NCBI GenBank assembly: GCA_963846855.1
Contig: CAWJXK010000008.1
Location: 1,956,440 to 2,020,439, forward strand
Direction: 5' to 3'
DNA from: CAIWHR01 sp963846855
Lineage (GTDB): Bacteria > Pseudomonadota > Gammaproteobacteria > Burkholderiales > Casimicrobiaceae
DNA length: 64,000 bases
A program made the position numbers and the translations under genes. How positions within the stretch are numbered: position 1 is the stretch's first letter; each line of letters opens with the position of its first letter. Positions 16,811 through 27,200 of this stretch are shown in pieces. Below the pieces are notes generated by a model. It was given only the letters and a program-made list of their open reading frames with translations. It made no database searches and had not been told where the DNA came from.

Positions 16811-18273
16811 GGCGACTTGGCGGGGCCGCCCGCCGCGCCAGAACGAGCAGAGGAATCCGGCACGATCTTCGCACCCAGGTCCCTCAGCAGGCGTTGGAAC
16901 TCCGGCGACGCCATGATGATCGTTCCCGCCGCGGCGCGCAGGCGATCGACGGCCTCGGGCGGCAGGACGAAAGACGTCGGCTGTTCATTCAGATAGGCAC
17001 GCTCCTTCGGATCGGCCAGCGCCGCGAACGACACGTCGATGGCATAGATCTCCGCGTTCGGGGCCCCTACCACCTTGCAGATGGGCGTGTCCTTGTTGGC
17101 GGGGCATCCTGCAAGCCTCTGGATCTCCTGGTCCTTCTTCCAGCGCGCGGAGATGTCCTTCAGCAGCTCGACCGCTTCGTAGGAGTAGTGATCGATCGGC
17201 ACGCCGGTTGCCTTCAGCAGAATGTCGAGGGTGCCGGGCGGCGTCTCCGATGCGTCCCAGTCGGTGGGTGGCGATGACAGCGAATTGACGACGAACACGA
17301 TGATCCTGCGCACGTGGTCGAGCGGCGTCGGCTGGCCGGCGTCGTGCAGCGCCTCGAGCAACTCCAGCGCGTCGAGCACCCCGCGCATGCCGACGTTGTC
17401 CGCCACGCCACCGTCCACGAGATGGATGTACGGATGCTTGGCACTATCAAAGTACGGCTGGGCATCCTTCAACTCGCGTATCGCGCGCGCCGCGGGCCGC
17501 GGCGGATCCGAAGACAGGGAAATTGCCTTCATCCAGATGGGAGCCGTGAACTTGCAGGTGCCGCCATAGTTGTTGATCGTCACGGGGGACAGCACGACCG
17601 GCACCGCCGACGAGGCTGCGGCGGCGCGGGAGAGCCGCACGGCATCGAGATCCGAGCAGAATACATTGAATATGTTCTGGTTGAAGACCACGCGGCCGCC
17701 GGTCGAGATGTCGGTCGCCGACGCCATGATGAGAGGTCCGTCGCCGCGGTCGAGGTCGCCGAAAGTCGCTTTGTCGAACAGGATCTCGTCGTACAGCTCA
17801 GCCGCCAGCTCGGAGCGGCCGTAGCCCGTCGACGACAGGTCGCCCCAGTAGGCGGGGCGCAGCGCACGGGAGAGCAGCTCGCCCTGAACGTTGCGCTTGA
17901 GGAAGCGTTGCTCGTAGTCGTCGAACAGCTTGTCGCCGTACAGGCCGTAGGCCAGCGCCGTGAAGCTGCCCCCGGAAACGCCGGTGATGACGTCGACGGC
18001 GTCGATGAGGCGCACTCTGTTGCCCTTGGGTCCGATCGCCTCCGTGCGCCGGAGGAATTCGAGAACTCCATAGGAGAACGCCGCAGCCCGAGTGCCGCCG
18101 CCCGAAAATGCAAGCACGACGAGATTTTCGTCGCTCTTGAAGTGCTTCTGGCGCGTCTGGAACGTGTAACCCTTGTCCACGTCGACCTGCGTGAGCGGCG
18201 GGTTGATCGGACGAGTGGCGCAGCCGGCAAGCACGAGCAGCGCGACCAGCACGAACATTCGCCTCGCATTCAT
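16807..18273 (-). CDS. patatin-like phospholipase family lipoprotein
   Basis: A 488-residue predicted lipoprotein with lipobox LAGC near residue 18. It carries the patatin lipid-hydrolase motifs: oxyanion loop SGGGTRAAAF, nucleophile elbow GVSGGSF and catalytic Asp in VDGGVADNVG. These enzymes release fatty acids from phospholipids using a Ser-Asp dyad. As a lipoprotein it should act at a membrane facing the periplasm. It lies downstream of pqiC in the same direction and overlaps the DUF4239 gene. Together with the Pqi lipid-transport genes this suggests an envelope lipid-handling cluster. Confidence 0.88.
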   Translation of the reverse strand: MNARRMFVLVALLVLAGCATRPINPPLTQVDVDKGYTFQTRQKHFKSDENLVVLAFSGGGTRAAAFSYGVLEFLRRTEAIGPKGNRVRLIDAVDVITGVSGGSFTALAYGLYGDKLFDDYEQRFLKRNVQGELLSRALRPAYWGDLSSTGYGRSELAAELYDEILFDKATFGDLDRGDGPLIMASATDISTGGRVVFNQNIFNVFCSDLDAVRLSRAAAASSAVPVVLSPVTINNYGGTCKFTAPIWMKAISLSSDPPRPAARAIRELKDAQPYFDSAKHPYIHLVDGGVADNVGMRGVLDALELLEALHDAGQPTPLDHVRRIIVFVVNSLSSPPTDWDASETPPGTLDILLKATGVPIDHYSYEAVELLKDISARWKKDQEIQRLAGCPANKDTPICKVVGAPNAEIYAIDVSFAALADPKERAYLNEQPTSFVLPPEAVDRLRAAAGTIIMASPEFQRLLRDLGAKIVPDSSARSGAAGGPAKSP

Positions 18274-18363
18274 GGTGCCTCACTTCTCTTTGATTGCGCC
18301 AGGCCGACGAACCGGGCAGGAAATAGCCATGTAGAACAACCGAATAATGCGCCGAACAAGCGA

Positions 18364-18963
18364 TCACGGCGCTCCGCGGTCGAGCGCGAGGATGACGTCC
18401 GCGATGTCCTGACTCATTCGCGCCAGCGCGCGACTGTGGGCGGCAGCGAGTGCGTCGAAGCCGGCTCCGCTCGCAGGTTCGCGAACGGTCGTGCGGCCTG
18501 CTTCGGCCTTGCCGTCCCTCGTGCGACGCACGATCCACGCTGCGCTCAGCGTTGCGGCGTCGCCCGGCGCCGAATCGAACCTCTGCACTTCGACCGCGAC
18601 GCGGTATCCGGCGTTGGCGGCCAGCGACTGCTGGAACAGAGAGATGTGCGGCGTCCCGAGGATCGCGACGAGATCCTCGGCGACGACGCGCGCGATGTCG
18701 TTCGTCAACGGAGACGCCCAGCGGTTGAACTCGTCGAGCAAGACCTCATTCGGGCCCGTGCTGACGACGATCTGCGGCTGGTCGACGATCGACGGAATCG
18801 ACACCGGACCCACGACCACCGAGAGATTGGAGCTCTTCGCCGCAGATGCGTCGGCCGGCTTCGCTGTCGCGTTCAAGGTGTAGAAATGCGCGGGCGCGCT
18901 CCCGCATCCCGCCGCGAAGACGGCCACGGTGCCGAGCGCGATGACGAAGGCGATGCGAGGCAT
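18364..18963 (-). CDS. pqiC: PqiC-like outer-membrane lipoprotein (ABC-type transport auxiliary)
   Basis: A 199-residue lipoprotein with the signal MPRIAFVIALGTVAVFAAGC and lipobox AAGC. The conserved FYTL stretch follows, as in PqiC/YmbA proteins. VGPVSIPSIVDQPQIV and EFNRWASPL are typical. PqiC docks the PqiB needle at the outer membrane. The start overlaps the pqiB stop by ATGA. Confidence 0.88.
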   Translation of the reverse strand: MPRIAFVIALGTVAVFAAGCGSAPAHFYTLNATAKPADASAAKSSNLSVVVGPVSIPSIVDQPQIVVSTGPNEVLLDEFNRWASPLTNDIARVVAEDLVAILGTPHISLFQQSLAANAGYRVAVEVQRFDSAPGDAATLSAAWIVRRTRDGKAEAGRTTVREPASGAGFDALAAAHSRALARMSQDIADVILALDRGAP

Positions 18964-20636
18964 CACGGGGTTCCTCCTGGTTTGCCCCGGATCAGCATTT
19001 CGGGGTGACGCTCGAGATAGTCGACGAGGATGCGCACGGCACGCGCGGCGCGGGTCACCTCCTGCAGCGTGTCGCGCAGGTCCTGCGGCGCCGGTGAGTC
19101 CTTGGCGAAGAACGTCGTATCGGCGTTGACGAGCGCGCGGTCGGCGTCGGCGATGGCGCGTTGCAGATCCTCGAGCGTCTTCGTTCCCGCGGGCACCCAC
19201 TGCGCGTCGACGCGCTTGATCAGGACGTCCGCATCCTTGAGCGCCTGGTTGACCGTCTCGATCGCGTTCCTGACGTCGATGCCGATCGCGTCGAGCGGCA
19301 TGTTGTCGATCTTGGTGAGGATGCTGCCGAGCTTCGCCTCGATCGCGGCGAAGCCACCCGGCACGACGGGCAGCTCGATCGGGTCCTTCGTCGTGTCGAC
19401 CTTCACCTTCGGCGCATTCGGAAAATGCTCGAACGCGACGTACATCTCCCCGGTGATGAGGCTTCCGGTTCGCAGTTGCGCGCGCAGTCCCTGCTCTTCC
19501 ACGATGCGACGCATGAATCGCAGCCGGGATTCCGCGCTCATCTTGGTCATGGCCTTGCCGGTCGCCCGTTGCTGTTCGTTCAGGAGCCCGACGACCCGAT
19601 CCGGGAAGAACGTGATCAGCACGCGCGGACGGAAGACGTTGCGCTTCGCGTCGAATGTGAGACCGACCTCGGCGACCTCGCCCACCCGCAAGCCGTACAA
19701 CACCACGGGTGCGCCGACGGAAAGACCGCGCACCGACTCGTTGAAATACAGCGCGAAGCGTCGGTCGACCGGATCGGGCTCCTTCATCGCAATTGTTCGG
19801 TTCTTGAAAAGCGTGAACGTCGTGTTTTCGGCCGCCGGCGCGGCCGGCGGGAGAAAGTCGGGGGTGGCAAAGGCGAGGCCACCTGCAAGGAGCGCCGCCA
19901 CGGACTCCGTCTGCACGTCCACGCCATCCGCACCGACCGTTACATCGATGCCACTCGCGTTCCAGAAACGCGTCCCGGCAGTGACGTATCTGTCGTACGG
20001 CGCGTTGACGAACACCGTGATTTCGACCGACTTGCCGTCCGCCGTCAGGTTGTAAGTCATCACCTGCCCGACGCCGATGCGGCGGTAATACACCGGCGAG
20101 CCGATGCCCAACGATCCGAGGTTGGTAGCCCTCAACACGAATCGCCTGCCGGGCTGGTCCGTGACCACCGGCGGCGCCTCGAGACCCAGGAACGTGCTCT
20201 GGGATTCGGATGAGACGCCCGCCTGGAATTCGATGTAGTTGCCCGAGAGAAGCGTGTTGAGCCCGGAGATGCCGCTCAGCGAGATGCGCGGCTCGACGAC
20301 CCAGAATTTGGCGTCCGAAACCATCAGCCCGGCCGCGTGCTTGGCGATCTTGGCCCTGACCACCACCCTGCCGTAGCCTTCGGAGAGCTCCACGGCCGTC
20401 ACCAGGCCGATCCTCACGTCCTTGTACTTGATGAAAGTCTTGCCGGCCTCGATGCCCTGCGCTTCGTTGAAGATGATGTTGATGGTCGGGCCCTCGCTCA
20501 GGAAGCGCTGGACCGCAATGCCGATGGCCACGACCGCGGCAAGGATCGGGATGATCCACACGACCGAGAACCGCATGCGCTTCTTGCGCACGACGGTCGC
20601 CTGCGGCAGTGCTTTGAGGTCGGGCTCGTCAGCCAT
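18963..20636 (-). CDS. pqiB: intermembrane lipid transport protein PqiB (MCE family)
   Basis: A 557-residue protein with one N-terminal transmembrane helix (FSVVWIIPILAAVVAIGIAV) and three successive MCE domains, recognisable at GIEAGKTFIKYKDVRIG, NLGSLGIGSPVYYRRIGVG and VRGLSVGAPVVLYGLRVGEV. A helical C-terminal region follows. In E. coli PqiB stacks MCE rings into a tube that spans the periplasm and carries lipids between membranes. The length matches PqiB (about 546). It overlaps pqiA by 8 bp and pqiC by 4 bp. Confidence 0.93.
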   Translation of the reverse strand: MADEPDLKALPQATVVRKKRMRFSVVWIIPILAAVVAIGIAVQRFLSEGPTINIIFNEAQGIEAGKTFIKYKDVRIGLVTAVELSEGYGRVVVRAKIAKHAAGLMVSDAKFWVVEPRISLSGISGLNTLLSGNYIEFQAGVSSESQSTFLGLEAPPVVTDQPGRRFVLRATNLGSLGIGSPVYYRRIGVGQVMTYNLTADGKSVEITVFVNAPYDRYVTAGTRFWNASGIDVTVGADGVDVQTESVAALLAGGLAFATPDFLPPAAPAAENTTFTLFKNRTIAMKEPDPVDRRFALYFNESVRGLSVGAPVVLYGLRVGEVAEVGLTFDAKRNVFRPRVLITFFPDRVVGLLNEQQRATGKAMTKMSAESRLRFMRRIVEEQGLRAQLRTGSLITGEMYVAFEHFPNAPKVKVDTTKDPIELPVVPGGFAAIEAKLGSILTKIDNMPLDAIGIDVRNAIETVNQALKDADVLIKRVDAQWVPAGTKTLEDLQRAIADADRALVNADTTFFAKDSPAPQDLRDTLQEVTRAARAVRILVDYLERHPEMLIRGKPGGTP

Positions 20637-21267
20637 GGCCGTTCTGCGGAGGGGCGGAATCCCAGATCAGGCGGGGGTCGAAGGTCTCGGCCGCCAGCAT
20701 CGTCAGCACGACGACGGCCGCGAAGAACAGCACGCCGGGACCGGGCGCCACCGACATCAGGGGCTGCAGCTGCACGAGCGCAACGGTGAACGTGTCGACG
20801 AACACGTCGAGCATCGACCACCTGCCGATGAATTCGACCAACCGATAGAGCCGCGTGCGGTCGCGGCCATTCTTGATCGATCCGCGCTGCACCGTGATCA
20901 GGAGATAGGCGAGCGCCACCAGCTTGCCCAGCGGGATCATCACGCTCGCCACCAGCACGATCAGCGCGAGGGGCCACGATCCCGAGGTATAGAGGAACGC
21001 CACCCCGCCGAGAATCGTGTCCGCTTCCGTCTCTCCGAGCGAAGTCGTGTTCAGCACCGGCAGCGCATTGGCCGGGATGTAGCAGATCGCCGCGGCGACG
21101 ATGAGCGCCCAGGTCGTCTCGATCGACGCATGTTTGCGGAATTCGAGCTCTTCGCCGCAGCGGCGACAGTATCCCGGCTCGGTCGCGTTGACGGGATGCG
21201 ACAGAAGCTGGCACGCCTCGCACGACACGAGGCCGGCCTGCGCGGCGGTCGTAAGCGCTGGCGTCAT
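20629..21267 (-). CDS. pqiA: PqiA-like membrane protein, second half-size copy
   Basis: A 212-residue PqiA-domain protein. A cysteine-rich head (VSCEACQLL, YCRRCGEEL) is followed by four membrane helices with the signature LGETEADTILGGVAFL and SMLDVFVDTFTVALVQL. E. coli PqiA is a single protein with two such modules. Here each module is its own gene joined by an ATGA overlap. It is the inner-membrane partner of PqiB. Confidence 0.88.
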   Translation of the reverse strand: MTPALTTAAQAGLVSCEACQLLSHPVNATEPGYCRRCGEELEFRKHASIETTWALIVAAAICYIPANALPVLNTTSLGETEADTILGGVAFLYTSGSWPLALIVLVASVMIPLGKLVALAYLLITVQRGSIKNGRDRTRLYRLVEFIGRWSMLDVFVDTFTVALVQLQPLMSVAPGPGVLFFAAVVVLTMLAAETFDPRLIWDSAPPQNGHG

Positions 21268-21935
21268 CGGACCGGTTCAGCGGCACGGACCCCGACGGGT
21301 CCCGGCGGCGGCATCTCGCCATCGGCCCATTCGACTCTCCGCCAGAGGTCGCGGGCGTCGAAGCTCATGGCGATCGCCGGGAAAAGGATCATCAACGCGC
21401 CAATCGCGTACATGCCCATCCCGACTCCGACGGTGGCGAGCTCGGAGATCTTCACCAGCGCGACGAGGATGCCGAGCAACATCACCTCGAGCATCGACCA
21501 GATCTGCAGATGGCTTGCCCACCGCAGTATCTCGCCCACCCAGCGCGGCGCAGGCGAGCGCCGTGCCGCGAGCAGGACCGTCAACATGAAAACGATGTAG
21601 CCGCCGGGCGCGATCACCGCGCAAAACGCGACGAGCGCTCCGGTCAGTCGTTCATCGTGTATCCACATTTCGTAGGCGCCCCCGGCGACCGTCGTGCTGG
21701 CGTAACGGCCAACGGCGGAAAGATCCATCAGGGGCGCGAAGTTGGCGACGACAAACGCGAATGCCGCGGCCACCGACAACGCGAGCGGCAGGTCTTTCGG
21801 GCCGGAGGGTTGCCTTGCGACCAGGCAGCCGCAGCGCGGGCAGGCGGCCTTCGCGCCGGGCGGCAGAGGCGCAATGGTCTGCAAGAGGTCGCAGTCGGGA
21901 CAGGCCACCGCTTGCGCTTCCAACCGAGCGTTCAA
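21264..21935 (-). CDS. pqiA: PqiA-like membrane protein, first half-size copy
   Basis: A 223-residue PqiA-domain protein with two CxxC knuckles (CPDCDLLQ and CPRCGCLV), likely metal-binding, then four membrane helices including LQIWSMLEVMLLGILVALVK. It begins the pqi operon, whose promoter should lie between 21936 and 22130. With its neighbour it replaces the double-length PqiA of enterobacteria. Confidence 0.88.
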   Translation of the reverse strand: MNARLEAQAVACPDCDLLQTIAPLPPGAKAACPRCGCLVARQPSGPKDLPLALSVAAAFAFVVANFAPLMDLSAVGRYASTTVAGGAYEMWIHDERLTGALVAFCAVIAPGGYIVFMLTVLLAARRSPAPRWVGEILRWASHLQIWSMLEVMLLGILVALVKISELATVGVGMGMYAIGALMILFPAIAMSFDARDLWRRVEWADGEMPPPGPVGVRAAEPVR

Positions 21936-22132
21936 CGCTGTGCTCCATTCGAACGGCCGCGGCGGGGAAACCGCCGGTCAAGGCGCCCGGGAGCCGGGGC
22001 CGAACGCGGCACCGACGGCAGCATACATGGAGTCATCCGAAACGCAGAGCGGGCTGCAATCCTGCAAAACCGGGGCGCCGACACGCGAAAAGCAAAAAGG
22101 AGCCGCCACTTTCGCGACAACTCCTTGATTTG

Positions 22133-22149
22133 TTTTGGCTCCCCGACCT
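22133..22149 (-). repeat. tRNA-Asn 3'-end remnant A (candidate oldest att site)
   Basis: The 17 bases here are identical to the start of remnant B at 28450. Fifteen of them run into the 3' acceptor/T-arm end of the intact tRNA-Asn with one final mismatch. The copy lies in the 428-bp gap between the pqi operon and tamA, which otherwise shows no gene. It marks the left limit of the tRNA-Asn accretion array. A match this short is weaker than copies B-D, but it has the same orientation and the same GACCT variant as B and C. Confidence 0.55.
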
Positions 22150-22363
22150 ACCGGCCTGCGCAAAGAACGATGATCGGTGTCGAAACGGCACTTGCCATAA
22201 TCGCGCCAAAATGTTGCCATCGGGCGCCTGCGTCGGCAAAGCAACCCAGTCGACGCCCGCTGTTGCACACGGAGCATCGAACGTGCTCCAGTGCATGAGA
22301 CGATCGGTTGTCTCTGTTTCACAACTTGCAATATTCTCAGAGCATTCGCGTTACCTTATCAAA

Positions 22364-24238
22364 GTGTCGCAGACCAGTACTCGTTCGCATTCCCCGGTCG
22401 CATTCCTGTTACTCGCCGCTATCGCGAGCTTCGGCACGTCGACTTTGCACGCGGCGGACCCTCAGTCTTACGCGGTCACCATCGCGCCCACCGGAGACGA
22501 CGCACTGGACACGACGCTCAAGGAAAGCTCTCAGCTTGAATCGTTGCGGAGCACAGCCCCGGTCGGTCCCTTCGCGCTCATCGGGCGTGCACAGCAGGAC
22601 ATCGATCGCCTGCAAACGGTATTGCGGAGCTTTGGCTACTACCAAGGACGAGTCAGCATCTCCGTTGACGGATTGCCGCTGGACGATCCCGGCCTCGCCT
22701 CAGCGATCGAGGCATTGCCCAAAGAGACGGCCGCGGCCGTCGCCGTCTCCGTCGACACCGGTCCGCTTTATCACCTTGGCAAGCTGACAATCGAGGGTGA
22801 CATCCCCGACGGGCTCCGTGGCAGCATCGGAATCGCCCCCGGCGACCCTGCGGTCGCCGCGGACGTGCTGAAGGGTCAGGAGCGTTTGCTCACCGCGCTG
22901 CAGGAAGACGGGTATGCGCTCGCCACCGTCAGCGCTCCGGTCGCCTATGAAGATCCCTCCGCACGGGTTCTGGACGTGACATTCACGGCCCACGCGGGTC
23001 CACGCGTCAGCCTCGGAGAAATTGCCCTCCACGGCTTGCACGACGTGAACGAAAGCCTGGTCAGAGCCAGGTTGCTCGTCCGTACCGGCGACCGGTACAG
23101 CCCGAGCAAGATCGAGAAAGCGCGGCAGGACTTGCTCTCGCTCGGCGTGTTCTCCGGGGTGACCGTGCGCGCTGGCAACGAGCTGGATGGGCTTGGCCGC
23201 ATTCCCATCGCGTTCGATGTGCAGGAGCGCCTGCGCCATGCCGTCGGGTTCAATGCCGCCTATTCCACCGATCTTGGAGGCAGCCTCGGCGCAACATGGT
23301 CTCACCGCAATCTGTTCGGCAACGCGGAGCAGCTCAACCTGGCCGCCAGCGTGACCGGCCTGGGAGGCACGGCAACGACCGGACCGGGGTACAACGTCAC
23401 GGCACAATTCATCAAGCCTGACTTCCAGGTGCGCGATCAGTCGCTCGAGCTCAACCTCGCAGCCCTCAAGCAGGACCTCGACGCGTACGATCAGGACGCC
23501 ATCATTGCGGGGGCTGCGGTGAGCCGCAAGTTCTCCGATGTCTGGAGCCTCAGCGCGGGCATCACTGGGATCCAGGAAACCATCGTGCAGGAGACCGTCT
23601 CGCGCGACTACACGCTGCTCGCCTTTCCGTTCAACGCCAAATACGACACCACCGGCATCGTCAATTCGTTCGAGGATGCGTTGCATGGCGTCCGCGTCTC
23701 CCTGACGGTAACGCCCACCCAATCGTTCAACAGCGACAGCAACGCCACGTTCGTCATCATTCAAGGCAACGCGTCGACCTATGTCGACATCGCCTCGCTC
23801 GGCTGGACCGCGCCGGGACGCAGCGTACTTGCGCTGCGCGGGCTGATCGGCACTGCGCAGGGCGCCACCCTGTTTTCGCTGCCGCCGGATCAGCGCTTTT
23901 ACGGTGGGGGCAGCGCCACGGTTCGAGGGTATCGCTACCAGTCCATCGGTCCGCAGTTTCCCGATGGCAAGCCAATCGGAGGGCAGTCGATCGATGCCGG
24001 AACGATCGAGTACCGCCAGCGCGTGCTCGGTGACTGGGGCGCGGTGGCGTTCGTCGACGCGGGTCAGGTAGCCGCGAGCAGCACGCCGTTTCAGGGCACG
24101 ACGCATGTCGGCGCCGGCATCGGCGCACGCTACTACACACCGATCGGTGCGATCCGCCTCGACGTGGCGGTGCCGGTGAATCGGCAACCGGGCGATGATG
24201 CTTTTGAAATCTACGTCGGATTGGGTCAGGCGTTCTGA
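22364..24238 (+). CDS. tamA: translocation and assembly module outer-membrane protein TamA
   Basis: A 624-residue Omp85-family protein. A signal peptide ending around TSTLHAA is followed by POTRA-type repeats (for example VSLGEIALHGLHDVNESLVR) and a C-terminal 16-strand barrel. The barrel holds the lid-loop motif FYGGGSATVRGYRYQSIGP (VRGY) and ends in YVGLGQAF with a terminal Phe. TamA works with TamB in lipid and autotransporter assembly at the outer membrane. The GTG at 22364 gives a compact signal peptide. ATG at 22295 is an alternative that adds 23 residues. It lies between tRNA-Asn remnants A and B. Confidence 0.9.
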   Translation: MSQTSTRSHSPVAFLLLAAIASFGTSTLHAADPQSYAVTIAPTGDDALDTTLKESSQLESLRSTAPVGPFALIGRAQQDIDRLQTVLRSFGYYQGRVSISVDGLPLDDPGLASAIEALPKETAAAVAVSVDTGPLYHLGKLTIEGDIPDGLRGSIGIAPGDPAVAADVLKGQERLLTALQEDGYALATVSAPVAYEDPSARVLDVTFTAHAGPRVSLGEIALHGLHDVNESLVRARLLVRTGDRYSPSKIEKARQDLLSLGVFSGVTVRAGNELDGLGRIPIAFDVQERLRHAVGFNAAYSTDLGGSLGATWSHRNLFGNAEQLNLAASVTGLGGTATTGPGYNVTAQFIKPDFQVRDQSLELNLAALKQDLDAYDQDAIIAGAAVSRKFSDVWSLSAGITGIQETIVQETVSRDYTLLAFPFNAKYDTTGIVNSFEDALHGVRVSLTVTPTQSFNSDSNATFVIIQGNASTYVDIASLGWTAPGRSVLALRGLIGTAQGATLFSLPPDQRFYGGGSATVRGYRYQSIGPQFPDGKPIGGQSIDAGTIEYRQRVLGDWGAVAFVDAGQVAASSTPFQGTTHVGAGIGARYYTPIGAIRLDVAVPVNRQPGDDAFEIYVGLGQAF

Positions 24239-27200
24239 TGGCAAGAACGATCAGGATCCTCCTGTCGGTCACCGGTGTGTTGATGGTCCTGCCGGTCGTG
24301 CTGATCATGCTCGTCGTCCTCGTTGCCAATGTGGATTGGGGACGGCGCCTCCTCGAGCGCACGACCGCGCAACTGAGCGGCGGCCAAGTCGTGCTGACGG
24401 GCGTGTCGGGGCGTTTTCCCGACGACCTGCGCGTTGCACGTGTCGAGTTCCGCGATGCGCAGACGCTCTGGCTGAGCGCGGACGACGTGGCGCTGCAATG
24501 GTCGCCCTCCAGGCTGGCGGGAAAGCTGTTGCAGGTCCAGCTTCTGCGCGCCGGTCGCGTGGAGCTGTTGCGCCTTCCTGCCTCTCGACCCTCGCGCGAA
24601 GAGACGTCGGAGCCACTCGAACTACCGATGCGGGTCGACTTCACCCAGGTCGAGATCAATAGACTCGATATCGGCGCACCGCTCGCCGGCTTGCCTGCGT
24701 CGGTGAGCCTTCAGGGCAACGTGCGCGCAGCTTCGTTGCAGGAGGCCGAGGCGGCGTTGACGGTGAAGCGGCTGGATGCGCCGGGAAGCTATCAATTCAG
24801 CGGACACATCGACCCCACGTCAGTGAAAATCGATCTCGATCTCAATGAGCCCTCGCAGGGTTTGCTCGCCGGCCTTGCGAACCTGCCGGATCTCGGCGCC
24901 ATCGCGGTACAGGCGAGTGTCGCCGGTCCGCGCAATTCGCCGGCGATGCACCTGGCCGCCGCCGCGGGGCCGCTGCGCGCTTCCGGTGTGGGAACACTGG
25001 ACCTCGCCGGTCGGATCATCGATCTCGATGTGACGGCCAGTGCGCCGGCGATGACACCGCGGCAGGACGTCTCCTGGAAAGAGATGTCGCTGCAAGCGCA
25101 TGTGCACGGGCCGTTCACGAGTCTGGATGCGACGGGGCAGGTTCACATCGATGAGTTAAGAGCAGGCGCTACACAGTTGCGCGCCTTCAGTGCAGACATC
25201 AAGGGCAACCGCGGTCGGGTCGGCATGCACGCGGTGCTCGATCGGCTGCGCATCCCGGGATCGAAGCCGGATCTGTTCGAGTCCGCGCCGATCGATCTTC
25301 GCGCGGACGTGACGCTCGACGATCCCACGCGACCCGTTACATTTGCGTTGTCGCACCCGCTCCTGTCCGTACAAGGAAGCGCGAAGACCGCCGGGAAATT
25401 GAGCGGCGCGTTGACGATCAGCGCATCCGCACTGGCACCGTTTGCCGCCCTTGCGGGAGTCGACCTGAAAGGGCATGCCACCCTCGATGCAAACATCACT
25501 GCCGACGATCAATCCACGAAGATTGAGCTCAGTGGCGTCGTCGGCGTGACGGGCGGCGCGACGTCCCTTCGAGCGCTGATCGGCGATGGAGCGAAGCTCG
25601 CGGTGTCGGCGACCTGGCAGGCGGAGAACATCGCGATCGAGCGCCTGCAATTGGATGGCCGGACGTTGCGTGTCTTCGCCGACGGCTCCGTCAAGCGCGA
25701 CATCGTGGATGTGAACTGGAAGCTGGCTCTATCCGATCTCGCGGCCGTCGCGTCGCCCTTCTCCGGTCGGATGGAGGCCCAGGGTCGCGTTCAAGGCATG
25801 CAAGACAAATTGAATCTCTCGGCGGACGCGACCGGCGAGGTCGGGACCGAAGGATTGCCGCGCGGGCCGATCAAGGCCTCCGCGCGCCTGGAGGGACTTC
25901 CCCGTGCACCCGCGGGCAGGATCGATCTGAACGGCAGCGTCGATGGCTCGCCCCTCGCGCTCGCGATAAGTCTTCGGCAGAACACCGACGGCGCGCTGCT
26001 TGCCACCATCGAACGCGCGGTCTGGAAAAGCGCGCACGCCGAGGGAAAGGTCACGCTGCGAGCAGGCGACCATCTGCCGCAGGGTCGCGTGGTCATGCGC
26101 ATCGCGCAGTTGTCGGACCTCAAGGCATGGATGGGACAGGCCGTGGAGGGAAGCGTTGCGGCCGACGTGGATTTCACCCAGTCGAGTGGACGCGCTTGGG
26201 CCAGGATCCAGTTGGACGCGCGTGACGCCGCCATCGGCGGTAGCCGGATCGAACATTTGACTGTCACCGGGCGAATCGAGGACCCGACGACTCGTCCCAA
26301 CGTGGCATTGCAGCTCGTTGCCGACAACGTCGTCGCGAATGGAATGACTGCAAACGCACGCGTGCAGGCCGACGGTCCACTCGAGGCCCTGGTTCTCAAG
26401 CTGTCTTCCGACTTGCACAACGTGGTCGACGCGCCGACGCAGATCACTGCAACGGCCACGCTCGACCTGCCGGCAAGGCAACTAGCGTTGAGCGCGCTGA
26501 AGGCGCGATACCGGGATCAGACGGCGCAGCTGCTTGCACCGGCCCGCGTCTCGTTTGGCGACGGTCTCGCGGTGGACCGGCTGCGCGTGGGCATGCAGCA
26601 GGCAGTGCTGGAAGCCGCGGGGCGCATCTCGCCGACGCTCGACCTGACGGGTTCGCTGCGCAATGTCACGCCTGCGCTCGTCAAGACATTCATGCCGGAC
26701 CTGCAAGCCGAGGGCACGATGAGCGTCGAGGCGCGGCTCCTCGGCGCGACAGCGCAGCCGAAGGGCACGGTCCGGATCATCGGAAGTGGTCTACGCATGC
26801 GAGGGGTCGCCGGCCCATCCGTACCCGCAGCCACGTTGCAGGCGAGCGCAGAACTGGAGGGGCAGTCTGCGCGCGTGGAAGCGAAGTTTGCGGGAGGCAG
26901 TCAGCTCAACCTGAACGCGAGCGGAAGGGTGCCTCTCTCGATGACCGGTCCGATCGACGTGCATGTAGAGGGCAAGATCGACGCGACCATCGCCAATCCG
27001 ATCCTGGAAGTAAACGGACGCCGGGTGAAGGGGCAGATCTCGCTCGACATGGCGGTAAGCGGCAACTTCGCCGCACCGCGGATCGACGGCAGTGCACGGA
27101 TCGCTCAAGGCGAGATCCAGGACTACACGCTGGGCGCGCACCTGACCGGCGTGGAAGCGCTGATTCAGGCAGCGGACGACGGCCTGCGCATTACCAGTTT

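Noticed and set aside
22097..22130. A terminator-like AAGGAG/CTCCTT pair next to remnant A
   Set aside because: The stem is only 6 bp with an 18-base loop and no clean T-run. Too weak to call.
22700..24244. A 514-codon frame opposite tamA
   Set aside because: Antisense shadow with no recognisable fold.
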